Shown one piece after another: positions 45,346 to 56,800 of a stretch of 64,000 bases of DNA (position 1 is the first letter of the stretch; each line of letters opens with the position of its first letter). The notes beneath the pieces were generated by a model. It saw only the letters and a program-made list of their open reading frames with translations. It was not told the origin of the DNA and did not search any database. The translations under genes were made by a program, and so were the position numbers. The stretch is from positions 191,323 through 255,322 of the forward strand of contig BDDD01000276.1 in the NCBI GenBank assembly GCA_001972305.1, given 5' to 3'. Source of the stretch: Cephalotus follicularis. Lineage: Eukaryota; Streptophyta; Magnoliopsida; Oxalidales; Cephalotaceae.

Positions 45346-47667
45346 TGTAATAACCGCAATTTTCATTTAATGTATATTGTACAATTATGAATAAAATATA
45401 CATTATATTGAGAATCTATGTCCAATTGTCATGGGAATGGTTGTTATTAAATTGTTGAAGGTTGAATTGAATGTATAAGTTAAGGGCTAAATGGAAATAA
45501 GTTGAAAGTTGGGGGAATAAATAGTAAATGATCAGATTTGGGAATTACAGTCGACTGTCAATGAGTGACAGACGACTGGTCTGCCATAAATGGACAGTCA
45601 ACTACCGGTTAAAAATAGTCGACTGGTCAAGCTCATACAGGTGGCCTTGCATGGCATGTAAACAGAGCAGTGGTGTGTCCTCATCTTGGACAGGTGTTGG
45701 TTGGCGAAAAGGACAAAGAGAGGTGACACAAAACGTGTCACAAGCTGCCTACACTGGTGCATTAGTATCCTATGTGTTTCTTGGGTGACTACACCTGCAA
45801 AACAGAAATGAAAGGTGTGCATGTAAGAGAGAGATAGGAAAAGGTTGAAAACCTCATTTAATGACTGAAACGGATTTATGAATGTGATTTCCTTTATAAA
45901 AGAGGTTGTATGAGTGGATTTTGAGTGTTAGAAAACATTAGAAGAGAGCGATATTGGACTGGAGAAATTGTTGGAGCTTGCATGTTGAGGTTAGAGGGTT
46001 CAAAGTGTGGTTGAAGCTTTGATTCTTCCTGGTAAGCTTCCCATTCTGGGTTATTGTTGATGTATAGTTAAATAGTAGTATATAGCCACTGATTTCGTTG
46101 TATATGCCTATTGTCAACATGCCTCTATAGCTTAATTTCTGGATTGTGGGTGATTGAGTTGAAGTTGGAACTTAAAGAGAGGAATCAATTCAATTTGATT
46201 CTGGGATAGCGATTGAGGTAGGGGTTTTGACATGTTTTTGAAAATATAATATGTATATGATGTCTGAATAATTGCTATATGATTGCATGCTGTTAATTGG
46301 GTTGGATTAGACATTGAGCATGCATACCCCGTTTCTTCTTGTTATTGCCTGTCGACTGTTGAAAGATGGTTAAGGACAAAAAATCGACTACTAAATCGAA
46401 CCAGCCAACTATTCATGTTGAAAAGTCGACTGTGTAGAAATACAGCCGACTGTTAAGGGATATTTTTGCTCCTGATAGTTCCTGTTCAGGCTGATTTGTA
46501 TGTAATTATGTTGGCTTCCATAAGGAATGATTCCTCTAATCAATCCTGGCCATATGTAGTTACATTACTTAAATTGAATGACTTATGCATTCCTTGAGAG
46601 AATTATGTAAGAGTAACTATGGTTATGCTATTGACCCTTGTTTGAATCCCTGAATTGCTACTGTCCATATTGTTATGTTGCTGTATAATGCTGCTGTTAT
46701 AGATCTTGTATGTCTATCAAGTGTTCATAAATACTATTATCTCACTTGATTTCAAGGATTTTAACCAACTAATTGTTATATGCATAAAAATTTCAATTAT
46801 GGTTTTCAAAATGGAAACTTATTGTTAATGATTTACTGTTTTCCTCTGATGAGAGGTACCATTACTGTTTTGTTCTCCAAAAGAGAACCACTATTATATT
46901 ATTACTGTTTCCTCCAAAAGTGAGGTACTGTTAATGAATTGTTAAATGTTTTCTAAAAAAAAAAGAAAACTACAGCTATATTACATATCATATATAATAT
47001 GTAATATTGATACACCGATTGTATTTTTTGTCTTTGCTTGTTTCCATAGTCGAGTGATAGGGGACATCACTGGCTACGGAGGTGGTCCTAGGTGCCAGGA
47101 GTTGACTAGAGCTTCCACCAAACATATCTGCAATGCAGATCTTGAATGTTAAACAGCCTGCTAAGTGCCAGCAGTAGTTGTTACCTGACCTATTATCTTC
47201 AGAGTGTAGGGTGATAGTTAGGTGGTGCGAATGTTGGTGCTAGGAGTTAGCGACATGTGACACCCAACCATTGTATTGATTGATTTTACCATTGTGCGGT
47301 ATCCTACTTAGCCCAGTGAGGACAAAGGCTAACCCCTTACAATTTCAGATTGACGAAGGTATTTGGGCAGGTGCTGCTGAAGCTTATTGGAGAGAGCTTC
47401 TGTTTTAATTTAAGGTTGTTACTTTAAAATGTCGAGTTGTACTGTAATAAATCATACCTCGTTCTGTTATCTTTACATTTCATATATGTAATTATAACTT
47501 GTCTTGTACTTTTAAGCACGTAGTATGGGCTGCGTGCGGATAATTTTAATAATCCGGTTATGGAATGCTTCTGCATTTGATTAATGGATCTTGATTAATT
47601 GTAGAATGATGGATTTTTATAACTGATATCTATGAATACGTTGTTAATTGGAAAACGGGGTGTGACA
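45346..47667 (+). repeat. gypsy-2 3' LTR
   Basis: 2322 bases from TGTAATAACC to GTGTGACA, followed by the TSD tcttg. It matches the 5' LTR but lacks the 174-base duplication and the AT-repeat stretch (about 38680-38800 in the 5' copy). CAGTCGACTG-type motifs are at 45548-45620 and 46351-46455. The stem-loop is at 47308-47332. Confidence 0.92.
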
Positions 47668-47672
47668 TCTTG

Positions 47673-48201
47673 CGTCTTTGTTCATTTTGTTTGAAGTTTT
47701 TGAAAAACTGTTTATAATATGTTTATGAAGTTTGATTTTGATATGAGTTGTAATATGTTAAAAACAATTGTTATTTTGTAATCGATTTGAATATTGTAAG
47801 TTTGATGTTTTGATTGAATGGTTTAATATTATGAGTTGAATAGTATTATGTTATGAATTTGATATTATGAATTGGATGTTAATGACTTGGATGAATGAAT
47901 ATTTTGGATGTTTGATGTTTTTATTAAGTTTGAATTTGATTTCATATTATGATTAAACATTTTTGAAATGATAACAAAAAGGGGGAGAAAATATACGGAG
48001 ATTGATAGGGAGAAGATATAGGAAGAATGACAAGTTAATACCCCTTATCACACTAAGGGGGAGTTAATGAATTTATGGGGAGTTATGTGTTATTAAGGGG
48101 GAGTTCCTTTAACTTATGCACGATTGTTATATTATTTTAACTTGTATAATTTTTGTTTAAAAATGTAGCAAATTTTGTCATCATCAAAAATGGGGAGATT
48201 G
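47673..48201 (+). promoter_or_regulatory. copia-1 3' untranslated region with several polypurine tracts
   Basis: It resumes copia-1 after gypsy-2. Up to 47960 it is T- and G-rich simple sequence without a gene. Then four similar purine tracts follow: aaaaagggggagaaaa (about 47975), aagggggagttaa (about 48055), aagggggagttcc (about 48097) and aaaaatggggagat (48188-48201) directly before the LTR. Repeated polypurine tracts upstream of the 3' LTR are a reported Sirevirus trait. Confidence 0.75.
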
Positions 48202-48834
48202 TTGATATTTATGTCTCAATCCGGGTTTTCATGATAACATATTTGTATTTAGCAAAGTTTCTTTTTGTGCAAGTTAAGATAAAATGTTGCAAAGTCAAAA
48301 CAAGAAATTCCAGATACAGGTCTAAGCGTCGACGGTCATAATGAAACCATCAGCGCTTTGTGAGACCTTCGACGCCCAAGTCTAAAGCGTCAGCAGTTGA
48401 AGCATTTTGAGCAAAGGAGAAATTTCTCAAACCGCCGACGCTCTGAGGAAAGCGTCAGCGCTTTGAACCAAGGTGCCAACACTTAAGGACCCTATATCAA
48501 CAGTTAAAAACAGGGACTTTTGGGCCAATTAAAATTGCCCAAAGCGGCGACGCTCAACACAAACCGTCAGAGCTTTATGGGAAACTGTCGACCCAAAATT
48601 CAAGACCGTCAGCGATTTGAGAAGAATATTTCAAGTTCAAACATCCAACAGACACATAAGCGGCAACGCTTGTAAGGACTCCGTCGACGCTTTGCACGGC
48701 TGGAAAAAAAAATTAGTGACAACATTTTTGATATCCTATCTTCAATGGAACAAGTCTCAAGACTGAAATATTGATTCCCAAGAATGAAGGAACAAGTTTC
48801 AAGAAAAATCTGAACTTCCCAAGGAAAAATGCAA
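48202..48834 (+). repeat. copia-1 3' LTR, truncated
   Basis: It starts TGTTGATATTTATG and follows 3090-3715 closely, including about ten GCGTCGACGC-type palindromes at 48325-48700. Similarity stops at about 48834 (aaaatgcaa), where gypsy-3 protease sequence begins. About half of the LTR and its downstream TSD are lost. Confidence 0.88.
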
Positions 48835-49935
48835 GTACAAATGCCAGTAAACCTAGTACCCCTAGCAATCCTAAATTTTGACGTCATCCTATGCATGGAT
48901 TGGCTTTCGGCGAATCATGCTAGTGTTGACTGTTTCAAGAAGGAAGTTAGATTTGCTATACCTGACCAACCCGAGTTTGTCTTTCGAAGCACGGGAGTTA
49001 GTGGACCCCTAAGGATCATATCATCAATGCAAGCTAAGCGATTGTTGAAAAGCAGTTGCGAAGGTTACCTCGCATATGTAGTGGACACCAAGGAATAGAA
49101 AATTAGGATAGAAGATGTTCATATTGTGAAAGAATTTATAGATGTATTTCTTAAAGATCTACCTGGTATACCACCAGATTGAGAAGTAGAATTTGCAATT
49201 GACTTGGTACCTGGATAGGCTCCAATCTCGAAGAGTCCTTACCGAACGGCGCTTACCGAGTTGAAAGAATTGAAGGATCAGTTGCAAGACCTTTTGGATA
49301 AAGGATTTATCCGACTGAGTGTATCACCATGGGGGGCACCGGTGTTGTTTGTAAAGAAGAAAGACGGGACAATGAGACTCTGCATAGATTATCGAGAATT
49401 AAATCGAGTCACCATCAAGAATAAGTATCCGCTACCAAGGACTGATGATTTATCTGATCAACTCAAGAATGCTCAATACTTCTCGAAGATTGATCTTCGA
49501 TCACAATACCATCAAGTGATGGTCAAGAAAGATGATATACCGAAAACTGCTTTCCGGACAAGATATGGACATTACAAGTTTTTTGTAATGTCATTTGGAT
49601 TAACAAATGCTCCAGCTATATTCATGGATTTGATGAATAGGATATTCAATGAATTTTTGGATCAGTTTGTGATAGTTTTCATCGATTATATACTGGTATA
49701 TTTGAAGAGCCAAGAGGAGCATGAAGAACATCTGACAAGAGTGCTGCAAATGCTGAGGAGGGAACAACTATATGCTAAGTTCAGCAAGTGCCAATTTTGG
49801 ATGGAGGAAGTATACTTTTTGGGGCACGTGATCACACAGGACGGTATTTCAGTAGACCCTGCTAAGACGGAGGTGATAAGAGAATGGCAGAGACCAACAA
49901 CAGTAGCCGGAATATGAAGCTTCTTAGGTTTTGCT
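48835..49935 (+). pseudogene. gypsy-3 protease end and reverse transcriptase, catalytic residue changed
   Basis: The protease tail reads LVPLAILNFDVILCMDWLSANHASVD. The linker follows with stops near 49096, 49180 and 49216. The RT has [33 protein letters not shown] and [11 protein letters not shown]. The catalytic motif is VFIDYILVY, with tyrosine in place of the second aspartate, so the enzyme would be inactive. The domain ends [15 protein letters not shown] and a stop near 49915 precedes SFLGFAGYYQRF. Confidence 0.9.
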
Positions 49936-50640
49936 GGCTACTATCAAAGGTTTGTGGAAAATTTCTCTCGCATTGTGAACCCCCTCACAAGGTTGACGCA
50001 GAAGGATGTTAAATTCGAATGGTCCGGCCAATTCGAAAGGAGTTTCTTGGAGTTAAAGGAAAGATTGATGAATGCACCAATATTACCCTTTCCATCAGGA
50101 TCAGGAGGTTTTGTAGTGTATAGCGATGCATCTCGTAAAGGGATTGGTTGTGTGTAGATGCAACAGGGAAAGGTAATCGCTTATGCTTCCAGGAAACTTA
50201 AGGTGCACGAACAGAATTATCCCACATTTGATCTCGAATTAGCTGCAGTCATCTTTGCACTAAAGATTTGGCCGCACTATCTTTATGGGGAGAAGTGTGA
50301 AATTTTCACTAATCACAAAAGCCTCAAATATATTTTCACTCAAAAGGAGTTAAATATGAGGCAAAGGATGTAGCTGTAACTTCTTAAGGATTACGACTGC
50401 ACTATTCAGTACCATTCGGGAAAAGCTAATGTTGTGGCAGACGCCCTGAGTAGAAAGAATACGGGAAACTTAGCAATGACGATTACCGCACAAGAGGAAT
50501 TAGTAAGAGATTTTCAAAAGTTGAACTTGGAAATTAAAAGACAAGGAGAATAAGCTTCCATATCACAAGTTATAGCTCAACCAACTCTAATTGAAAGAAT
50601 AAAGCAATGTCAGCTTGACGATTTTGAATTAAGGAGATAG
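49936..50640 (+). pseudogene. gypsy-3 RNase H, broken
   Basis: Starts GYYQRFVENFSRIVNPLTRLT, then VVYSDASRKGIGCV with a stop at 50155-50157. It continues with [33 protein letters not shown] (asparagine for the usual catalytic aspartate) and [14 protein letters not shown]. Further stops lie near 50371, 50552 and 50638. It supplies the segment that gypsy-1 lacks at its Athila junction. Confidence 0.87.
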
Positions 50641-51242
50641 CGGAGGGAGTGCGGAATGGAAAAATGACACGTTTTAACTTGGGAGTCGATGGCGTATTAA
50701 GATTTGATTCAAGATTGTGTGTTCCATCAAATGAAAATTTAAAGAAGGGAGTAATGACGGAAGCACATAGTTCGAATTTTTCAGTCCACCCTGGAAGTAC
50801 AAAGATGTATCGAGATCTACGAGACCTATATTGCTGGAACGATATGAAAAGAGAAATTGCGGACTTTGTGTCAAGATGTCTTGTTTGTCAACAAGTTAAA
50901 GCTGAGCATCAGTTGCTGAAGGGGACTCTGTAATTGCTTCCCATACCTGAGTGGAAATGGGAGCATATCAGGATGGACTTCATAACGAGACTTCCAAGGA
51001 CAGTTAAGGGTAACAACGCAATATGGGTGATTGTGGATCGTTTAACGAAATCTGCTCATTTTCTTCCAGTGAAGGACAGTCGTTCATTATGTCAATTGGC
51101 GAGGATTTATGAGAAAGATATTAGTAGATTGCATGGCGTACCAGTATCGATTGTTTCAGATCAAGACCCCGGTTTCACATCAAGATTTTGGAAGAGTCTA
51201 CAAAATGCTTTGGGTAAAAGGTTGAATTTTAGTATAGCATAC
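50641..51242 (+). pseudogene. gypsy-3 integrase, N-terminal half
   Basis: The zinc-binding domain (HSSNFSVHPGSTKMYRDLRDLYCW ... CLVCQQVKAEH) is followed by a stop at 50931. The core then has RMDFITRLPRT and IVSDQDPGFTSRFW, keeping both aspartates. It breaks at 51242 (LNFSIAY) at the solo LTR insertion and continues at 53039. Confidence 0.88.
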
Positions 51243-53038
51243 TGTTAGATTAGGGTGTCCCTGCAAGCCACGAGAAGGCTGCAGACATATGTTCTCAGCA
51301 TATGACACACTCTTGAATCGTACATTCTTAGTTCCATTCGTGTTCTATTGTGCATATTTCAGTAAAGATTGGCATTTTGCTATATGTATTATCCCATACC
51401 GTCTCTACGGATCAGTTGATCACCATATCAAGATAATACACATATAGCGCCCTGTCCGTAAAGGGTTGGATCTCGTGCCTGAGAGGTTATGAGAATGAGA
51501 TCCTTACTCCCTTGTGACAAAAGTTCCAAGTCATAGGTTCACTCTCTTAGGGCAATTGATGAACTGCAAAGACTTGCTGTGTTATGCTTGCTCCGAATGG
51601 TAAAGGAGGATGGATTATCTCATTGCCATTTGGGTTTTACCCTAAAGCGGATGCGGGGTGCGTGCAGAGGCACGACACTGAACCGACCCACCATAGGTTA
51701 CCTATTTGGAGAGTCAACACCTCTGTCAATAGAGTTCCTATTGTCGCGGTAGTGCTTAGTCAAAGGTGACTAGTAGATCATACGTGATTTACGTTGTATC
51801 GTTAGACCTGAGCGGCTGACATATGTTGTGTAGTAACTGCTTGGCTTTGATTTACGCCTTCCCCAGCACTAGCCACGTGCTGGCAAAAGGGTTGTCTTTG
51901 GGCCTTGTGGGAGCTGCATTGGGATGTGTGGGCGAGTTCGCAAGATGGGATCGTCACACCCNNNNNNNNNNNNNNNNNNNNNNNNNACCGTCTCCGCCTC
52001 TTTGCCGCCCAGCTGGGCTGGGCCGCTTTTGCCCCAGCGGCCCTGTAGACTGGCGGTGGTTGTCGGAGGTTTAGATTGCTAGATGTGTTGGTACCGGTTC
52101 TTGGCCACACTGAGCCGCGCCTTGCGGTTCGGTGCCGGTGGTTGGGCGGTTGTTTGGGCAGCCCAGCTGGGCTGGGCTGCCGTTGCTGCAGCCGCACTGT
52201 AGCCCGGCGGTACCAATCTGAGGTTTAAATTGCTAGATGGGTTGGCACGACTTCTGGGCGGCACTTAGCCGCGCCTTGCGGGTGGGTGCCGCGTGTCGCG
52301 GGATTGGGCTGGGCGATTGTTTGGGCCGGTTTGTTGCCGGCCAGTGTGGATAGGATCCCGGCTTTATCCATCTCGGCTCCGCCGAGGTGGATGGCTCTGG
52401 TGGCCGCCGCCTTCTCTTCCGGCCGTGTCACCCACTGCGCTTTTGCGCAGCCAGGCTTTCTCTCTCTCTCTTCCTCTTTTGCCCTCTCTTTTCCTCTCTC
52501 CGAATGGCACCTACTCTCCGGCGGAGAAAGGGGCCGGTGGCTGCGGGTGCCGCAGCTGAAGTGGCCGGCCATCGCGCGTGGTCCGCGACGTTGCGTGCCT
52601 CACGCAAAGAGGGAAGCCTCTGCGGGGCGCGTCGCCGCCGTTCCAGGCCGCTTCCGGCCGTGTCTCCGCCACCAGTGAGCTGAGCAGAATTTTTGGAGTC
52701 CGTTGGTGTCTTGGTTGAAGTTTTCGTGAACTGGCCGGAAACCGGCAGTTGCTTCCGCAAGCGCGTAGCGGCAAAGTGGTGGAGCCTCCAACGTTGGTAT
52801 GATTGCTTCACTCTTACTTTTATAATTACCGATGTGTGTTCGGTTTATCTTTTTGTGCATGCTTGTTCTTGTTTTTAGTTCGCTTGTTAATTAAACGGAG
52901 ATCCTAGGCTTTTCTATTTGGTACTAAGATGTAAGTGTGGACCATGACTTTCAGTCTTGGTGTTTTTGAAAAATTAAAATTATGCACACTTGCGTCCTAG
53001 GACCAAATCGACCGGGAACCCTTGCCAGGTTTCCAACA
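51243..53038 (+). mobile_element. copia solo LTR with GC-rich core, TSD CATAC
   Basis: It starts TGTTAGATTAGGG and ends TTTCCAACA, with the perfect TSD catac at 51238-51242 and 53039-53043. The first 720 bases match the reverse complement of 60705-61424 (copia-3 LTR). A 25-N gap lies at 51962-51986. From 51987 to about 52780 the sequence is very GC-rich, with tandem units (cccagctgggctggg at 52008 and 52162, period 154). No coding domain or primer site is present. Open frames on both strands at 51802-52860 follow base composition and repeats and are not credible genes. Confidence 0.85.
51962..51986. other. assembly gap, 25 N
   Basis: It lies in the copia solo LTR at the point where similarity to the copia-3 LTR ends and the GC-rich tandem repeats begin. 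The placeholder length probably does not give the true gap size. Confidence 0.99.
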
Positions 53039-53813
53039 CATACCACCTGCAGACCGATGGGCAATCAGAATGGACTATACAAAATAGGAAGACATGCTAA
53101 GAGCTTGCATTATAGACTTTCAAGGGAGTTGGGAACAGCATGTCACTCTGATTGAATTTGCATACAATAATCGTTTCAGAGCTAGCATTCAAATGGAACC
53201 TTTCAAAGCACTATACGGACGGAGCTGTCGAACGCCTATCTGTTGGGAGGAAGTACGAGAAAGGAGACTATTGAGTCCAGAGATGGTGCAAATAACTGCT
53301 GAGAAGGTGAAGTTGATTCAGAAACGCCTCTTAACAGCCCAAAGTAGACATAAAAGCTATGCAGATAAGAGACGAAGGGACTTACAGTTTGAAATAGGAG
53401 ATCATGTTTTTCTAAAGATATCTCCCTGGAAAGGAGTTATGAGGTTTAGCAAGAAAGGAAAGCTCAGTCCTCGATATATTGGACCATTTGAGATTTTTTA
53501 AAGAATCAGAGAGGTTGCGTATAGGCTTGCATGTCCACCAAGTCTCTCTCACGTTCACAATGTGTTCTGTGTATCTCTACTCCGGAAGTATATAGCCAAC
53601 CCCTCTCATGTTCTAATAGTTGAACCGATATAAGAGCATGAAGATTTGTCATACAACGAGCAACTAGTGGAAATCTTGGATTATAAAGAACAAGTCCTGC
53701 GCACCAAGACCATTCCGTTAGTAAAAATTTTATGGAAAAACCACGAAGTTGAAGAAGCCACATGGGAATTAAAAGAACAAGAATACCCTCATCTTTTTAA
53801 GTCTGCTTTATAA
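53039..53813 (+). pseudogene. gypsy-3 integrase C-terminal half and chromodomain
   Basis: It resumes at the TSD with HLQTDGQSEWTIQ, which includes the catalytic glutamate, although stops and shifts occur near 53080-53094. From 53094 it reads through MEPFKALYGRSCRTPICWEEV to the GPY/F region LSPRYIGPFEIF with a stop near 53500. It ends with a chromodomain, VEILDYKEQVLRTKTIPLVK and ILWKNHEVEEATWEL. The reading frame ends at 53813. Confidence 0.87.
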
Positions 53814-53837
53814 CAAATTTTGAGGACAAAATTTTGT

Positions 53838-53850
53838 AAGGAGGGTTGAA
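53838..53850 (+). promoter_or_regulatory. gypsy-3 polypurine tract
   Basis: The purine-rich run aaggagggttgaa directly precedes the 3' LTR start and is the same tract as in gypsy-1 with small changes. Confidence 0.75.
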
Positions 53851-56800
53851 TGTAATGACCGGGATTTTTGATGAAGTTATGGAAGTGTGCTTCCTCTCAG
53901 TCTTGTATGTTGTTTTGCATTGCATGATTGTTTTGCATCATGTTTTATGTGTTTGATATCATGTGTGATGAAGGAAGCGTCGACAGTATAGTTTAAAGCA
54001 TCAATGGTTACCTTAAAGCGTCAACCAGTGCACCAACATGATTCCTAAATCGACAAAGCAAATACAGTTAGAGTTTGCACTATAATCTTTGTTTTGAAAG
54101 CACCTAACTTATTTATTGAGGTGAAAGAATGAATATATAAACAAACAAGTCAAGTGGTGCTAAAAACAGGCAAATTCAAACATATCAGAGTTATTAACGT
54201 CAATGCCATGCATATTAGCGTCGACATGCTAGGTTCGAGTTCATGTTCTGGTCTGAGGAAGATGATTTTCGTCAACGTGATGTTGATTCACTTCAATGTT
54301 CTGGGAATTTGCATTATACACACCAACTTCTTCAGGAATACATCAACGTTAAAAGGTGAAATTTCAGACAGTAGATTTGGACGTTAATGCGAAGCCCTTT
54401 ATAGCATCAACATCAAACTGGAGGGCGCCAATGTTAGATTTAGACGTCAACGCGAATGAGTGCACATTTCGGACAATAGAATTTGACGTTAATGCATAAA
54501 GATAATATTGACGCTCACAAACGTCATCCGCGTCAACGCCATGAATACGTGTCAAGGCGAATGAAGCAAGGACGAGACCAAAAGCCTAAGATTTCAACGC
54601 GAAGAGCTAATGGAGTTAACGCATAAAATGATTTTAGACGTTAACACCATTCGTAAGCGTCGACGTCCAAACCAGCAGACCAGTTACCAAATCTAGTTTT
54701 TTTTTTGTCTTTTTGTGAGTTAATTAATATAATCAATGGGCACATTAATTAATATAATTAATGGGCACATGTCAACCTAGGGAGTGAGGAGACCAAATAT
54801 TTTGGACAAGTGTTATGCATGGAATGATGAGAAGGGACAAGTGTCACAAATGTGTAGGTGGAAATTGAGCACATGGTCTACTAGTGTAGTGACTCACAAG
54901 AGAGAGAAACTTGCCCCCCAAGTAATTCATTTCAGCCTATATATGCATGTAGTTGTAGCTGAAAAGAGGTTGTTTTCTGCTGAGATTGGAGAAGAGAATT
55001 TAGCAAGAGAATGAGAAAAGGAGTCTAAACCAAAGTTGTAAGGCCCCAAATTTTATAAATAATTATTTTAATATTGGTACAGTGTATGACCGTATTGAAC
55101 CGATAGAGCCCGAATTAATAAAAGGCATCGCGTATTGGAGCCGCAAATCATAAGGCCCAAAATGATTAATAAAGCCCATTTTTAATGCGCGACAATAAGG
55201 CCATATGTTCGCATTTTTATTGCGATTATTTTGGTACCCGTTTGGATAATTAATATTGCCGTTTAATGTTAGACTTGTTATGTATAAGAGACAGATAAAG
55301 ATGATATAGTGATGCTTTATTTCAGCTATCGACCTGCCGGCTTGTGGCAGTGCTTATGATATGGGTGTTGATGTAAAAGATATAGACAGGACCCCCCCTA
55401 TGGTGATAAACTACTGTTTCCTCCTTCTGGAGTGTGGTTGTTGAGGGCTGAGCCCCATATGTACATAAACTGGTGATTCCTCCTTCGGGAGTGTGAAAAC
55501 ATATAAATTGAGTTTTTCTTTACAGGGGGTTTAGCTCTATAAACCAATACTTCATGCCGAAATTTAGGGAGATTTTAAGAGTTAGTTTTTATTTGGATTG
55601 ATTTATTCCGCTGATGTATATATGATTCTTCCGCTTATATGACTTTGGTTTAAAGTTTTAAATTTATAGCACTTTTTGGAGTATGAATTATATGATTAAA
55701 TGGACTGAAGGGAATGAATATCACTCGTCGGATCGTGGGGGTTTACCCTCGCGGTTCGGGGCGCGTCAAAAGTAAGGAAAACAATACCCTTTGATGCCAA
55801 AGCTCCTCTGTTATTTTCTAGAATTATACAGCAGATTGTTTTATTCATATCTTACTAGTTTCTTGATGAAATATCGAATGGTTGGATGATTTGGAAACTT
55901 TAGGATGTCCTCTTTAACCTTTATGGTTCGTACATTTTGAATTTCTATCAATTTCTTGACGAAAATCTATGTTTAATTTTACTGCTCATGTTCTGCTAAC
56001 ATATGGAACCAGGGAATTTAAAAAATCATTGCAGATTCCTTTCTCAACCAAAATTTATGAATTTTATCTTTATGAATTCTTTTAGATGTCTACTTTAACT
56101 TTTATGTTTTAAGTTTTTCATGAAAATGAATGTTACAATATGAAATATCAGTTTTAGAAATGTTGTGCAATGCTGTTTTTATGAGTGCTTTGAGTTGATC
56201 ACTCAAGGTACTAAGAAATGATTTATGAAATGTGCAAATGAAATGAACTAAGATGAAAAACTCTTGGATTGTGATCCAAAGAGGGATGGTGGAGCGAGAT
56301 GATCACAGACATGCATGTGATGTAAGGACAGTAATCGGGGAGTGCACAATGCCCCGGTGAAGCGTGGTTCAAAATGAGTTCATTATCCCCCAGTTTTTAT
56401 GAAATGTTTCTGATTCATGAGATATGATCAGAATAAGGAATGTTATGAAGTATGTTATTTTGAAAACCTTACTGAGCTATTTATGCTCATTCCTTTCAAT
56501 GTTTTTGGTTTTCAAATAAATTTTCAGGAAACGATTGAACGTGGAAAGTTGAGCCTTAGATGGAGCTCATAAAAGACATTGTGGAAAGAAATCATGTTAT
56601 GAAATAATGTTATGCATAAACTGTCTATGCTGTAATAAGTTAATGTTTTCCGCCGTGTAACATTTTATGAAAAATGAAGTATAGATGTAAGATGTTGACT
56701 ATGATAGTTAGGGATTATAATGTTAAGAATTAGTAGTGTTTGTGATGAGACATATTTGAGATTTTGAGCATTTGATGATAAATGGAGCAATAAGTTATAT

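Larger units (their letters stand above)
36459..47667 (+). mobile_element. gypsy-2: chromovirus inserted in copia-1, TSD TCTTG
   Basis: The perfect TSD tcttg is at 36454-36458 and 47668-47672. The LTRs start TGTTATAACC / TGTAATAACC and the right one ends GTGTGACA. The internal region holds gag, protease, RT, RNase H, integrase and chromodomain, all with many stops. The left LTR contains a 932-N gap and duplications, and its last bases and the primer site are not recognisable. It inserted just after the extra ORF of copia-1. Confidence 0.9.
3090..48834 (+). mobile_element. copia-1: Sirevirus-like Ty1/copia element, split by two large insertions
   Basis: The copia gene order protease, integrase, RT, RNase H is followed by an extra ORF and several purine tracts, the arrangement known for the Sirevirus lineage. 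The left LTR is complete (3090-4316). The right LTR (48202 to about 48834) is cut by a junction with gypsy-3, so no TSD can be tested. The element is interrupted at 7670/33099 and 36458/47668 by elements with perfect 5-bp TSDs (TGGAG and TCTTG). Apart from the Athila remnant on its left it is the oldest layer of the nest here. Multiple stops and shifts make it non-autonomous. Confidence 0.85.

Noticed and set aside
51802-52860. Several overlapping open frames on both strands, up to 131 codons, arginine/alanine/proline-rich
   Set aside because: GC-rich tandem repeats have few stops in any frame. There is no domain, no shared codon pattern and an N gap inside, and the whole region lies within a solo LTR with TSDs.
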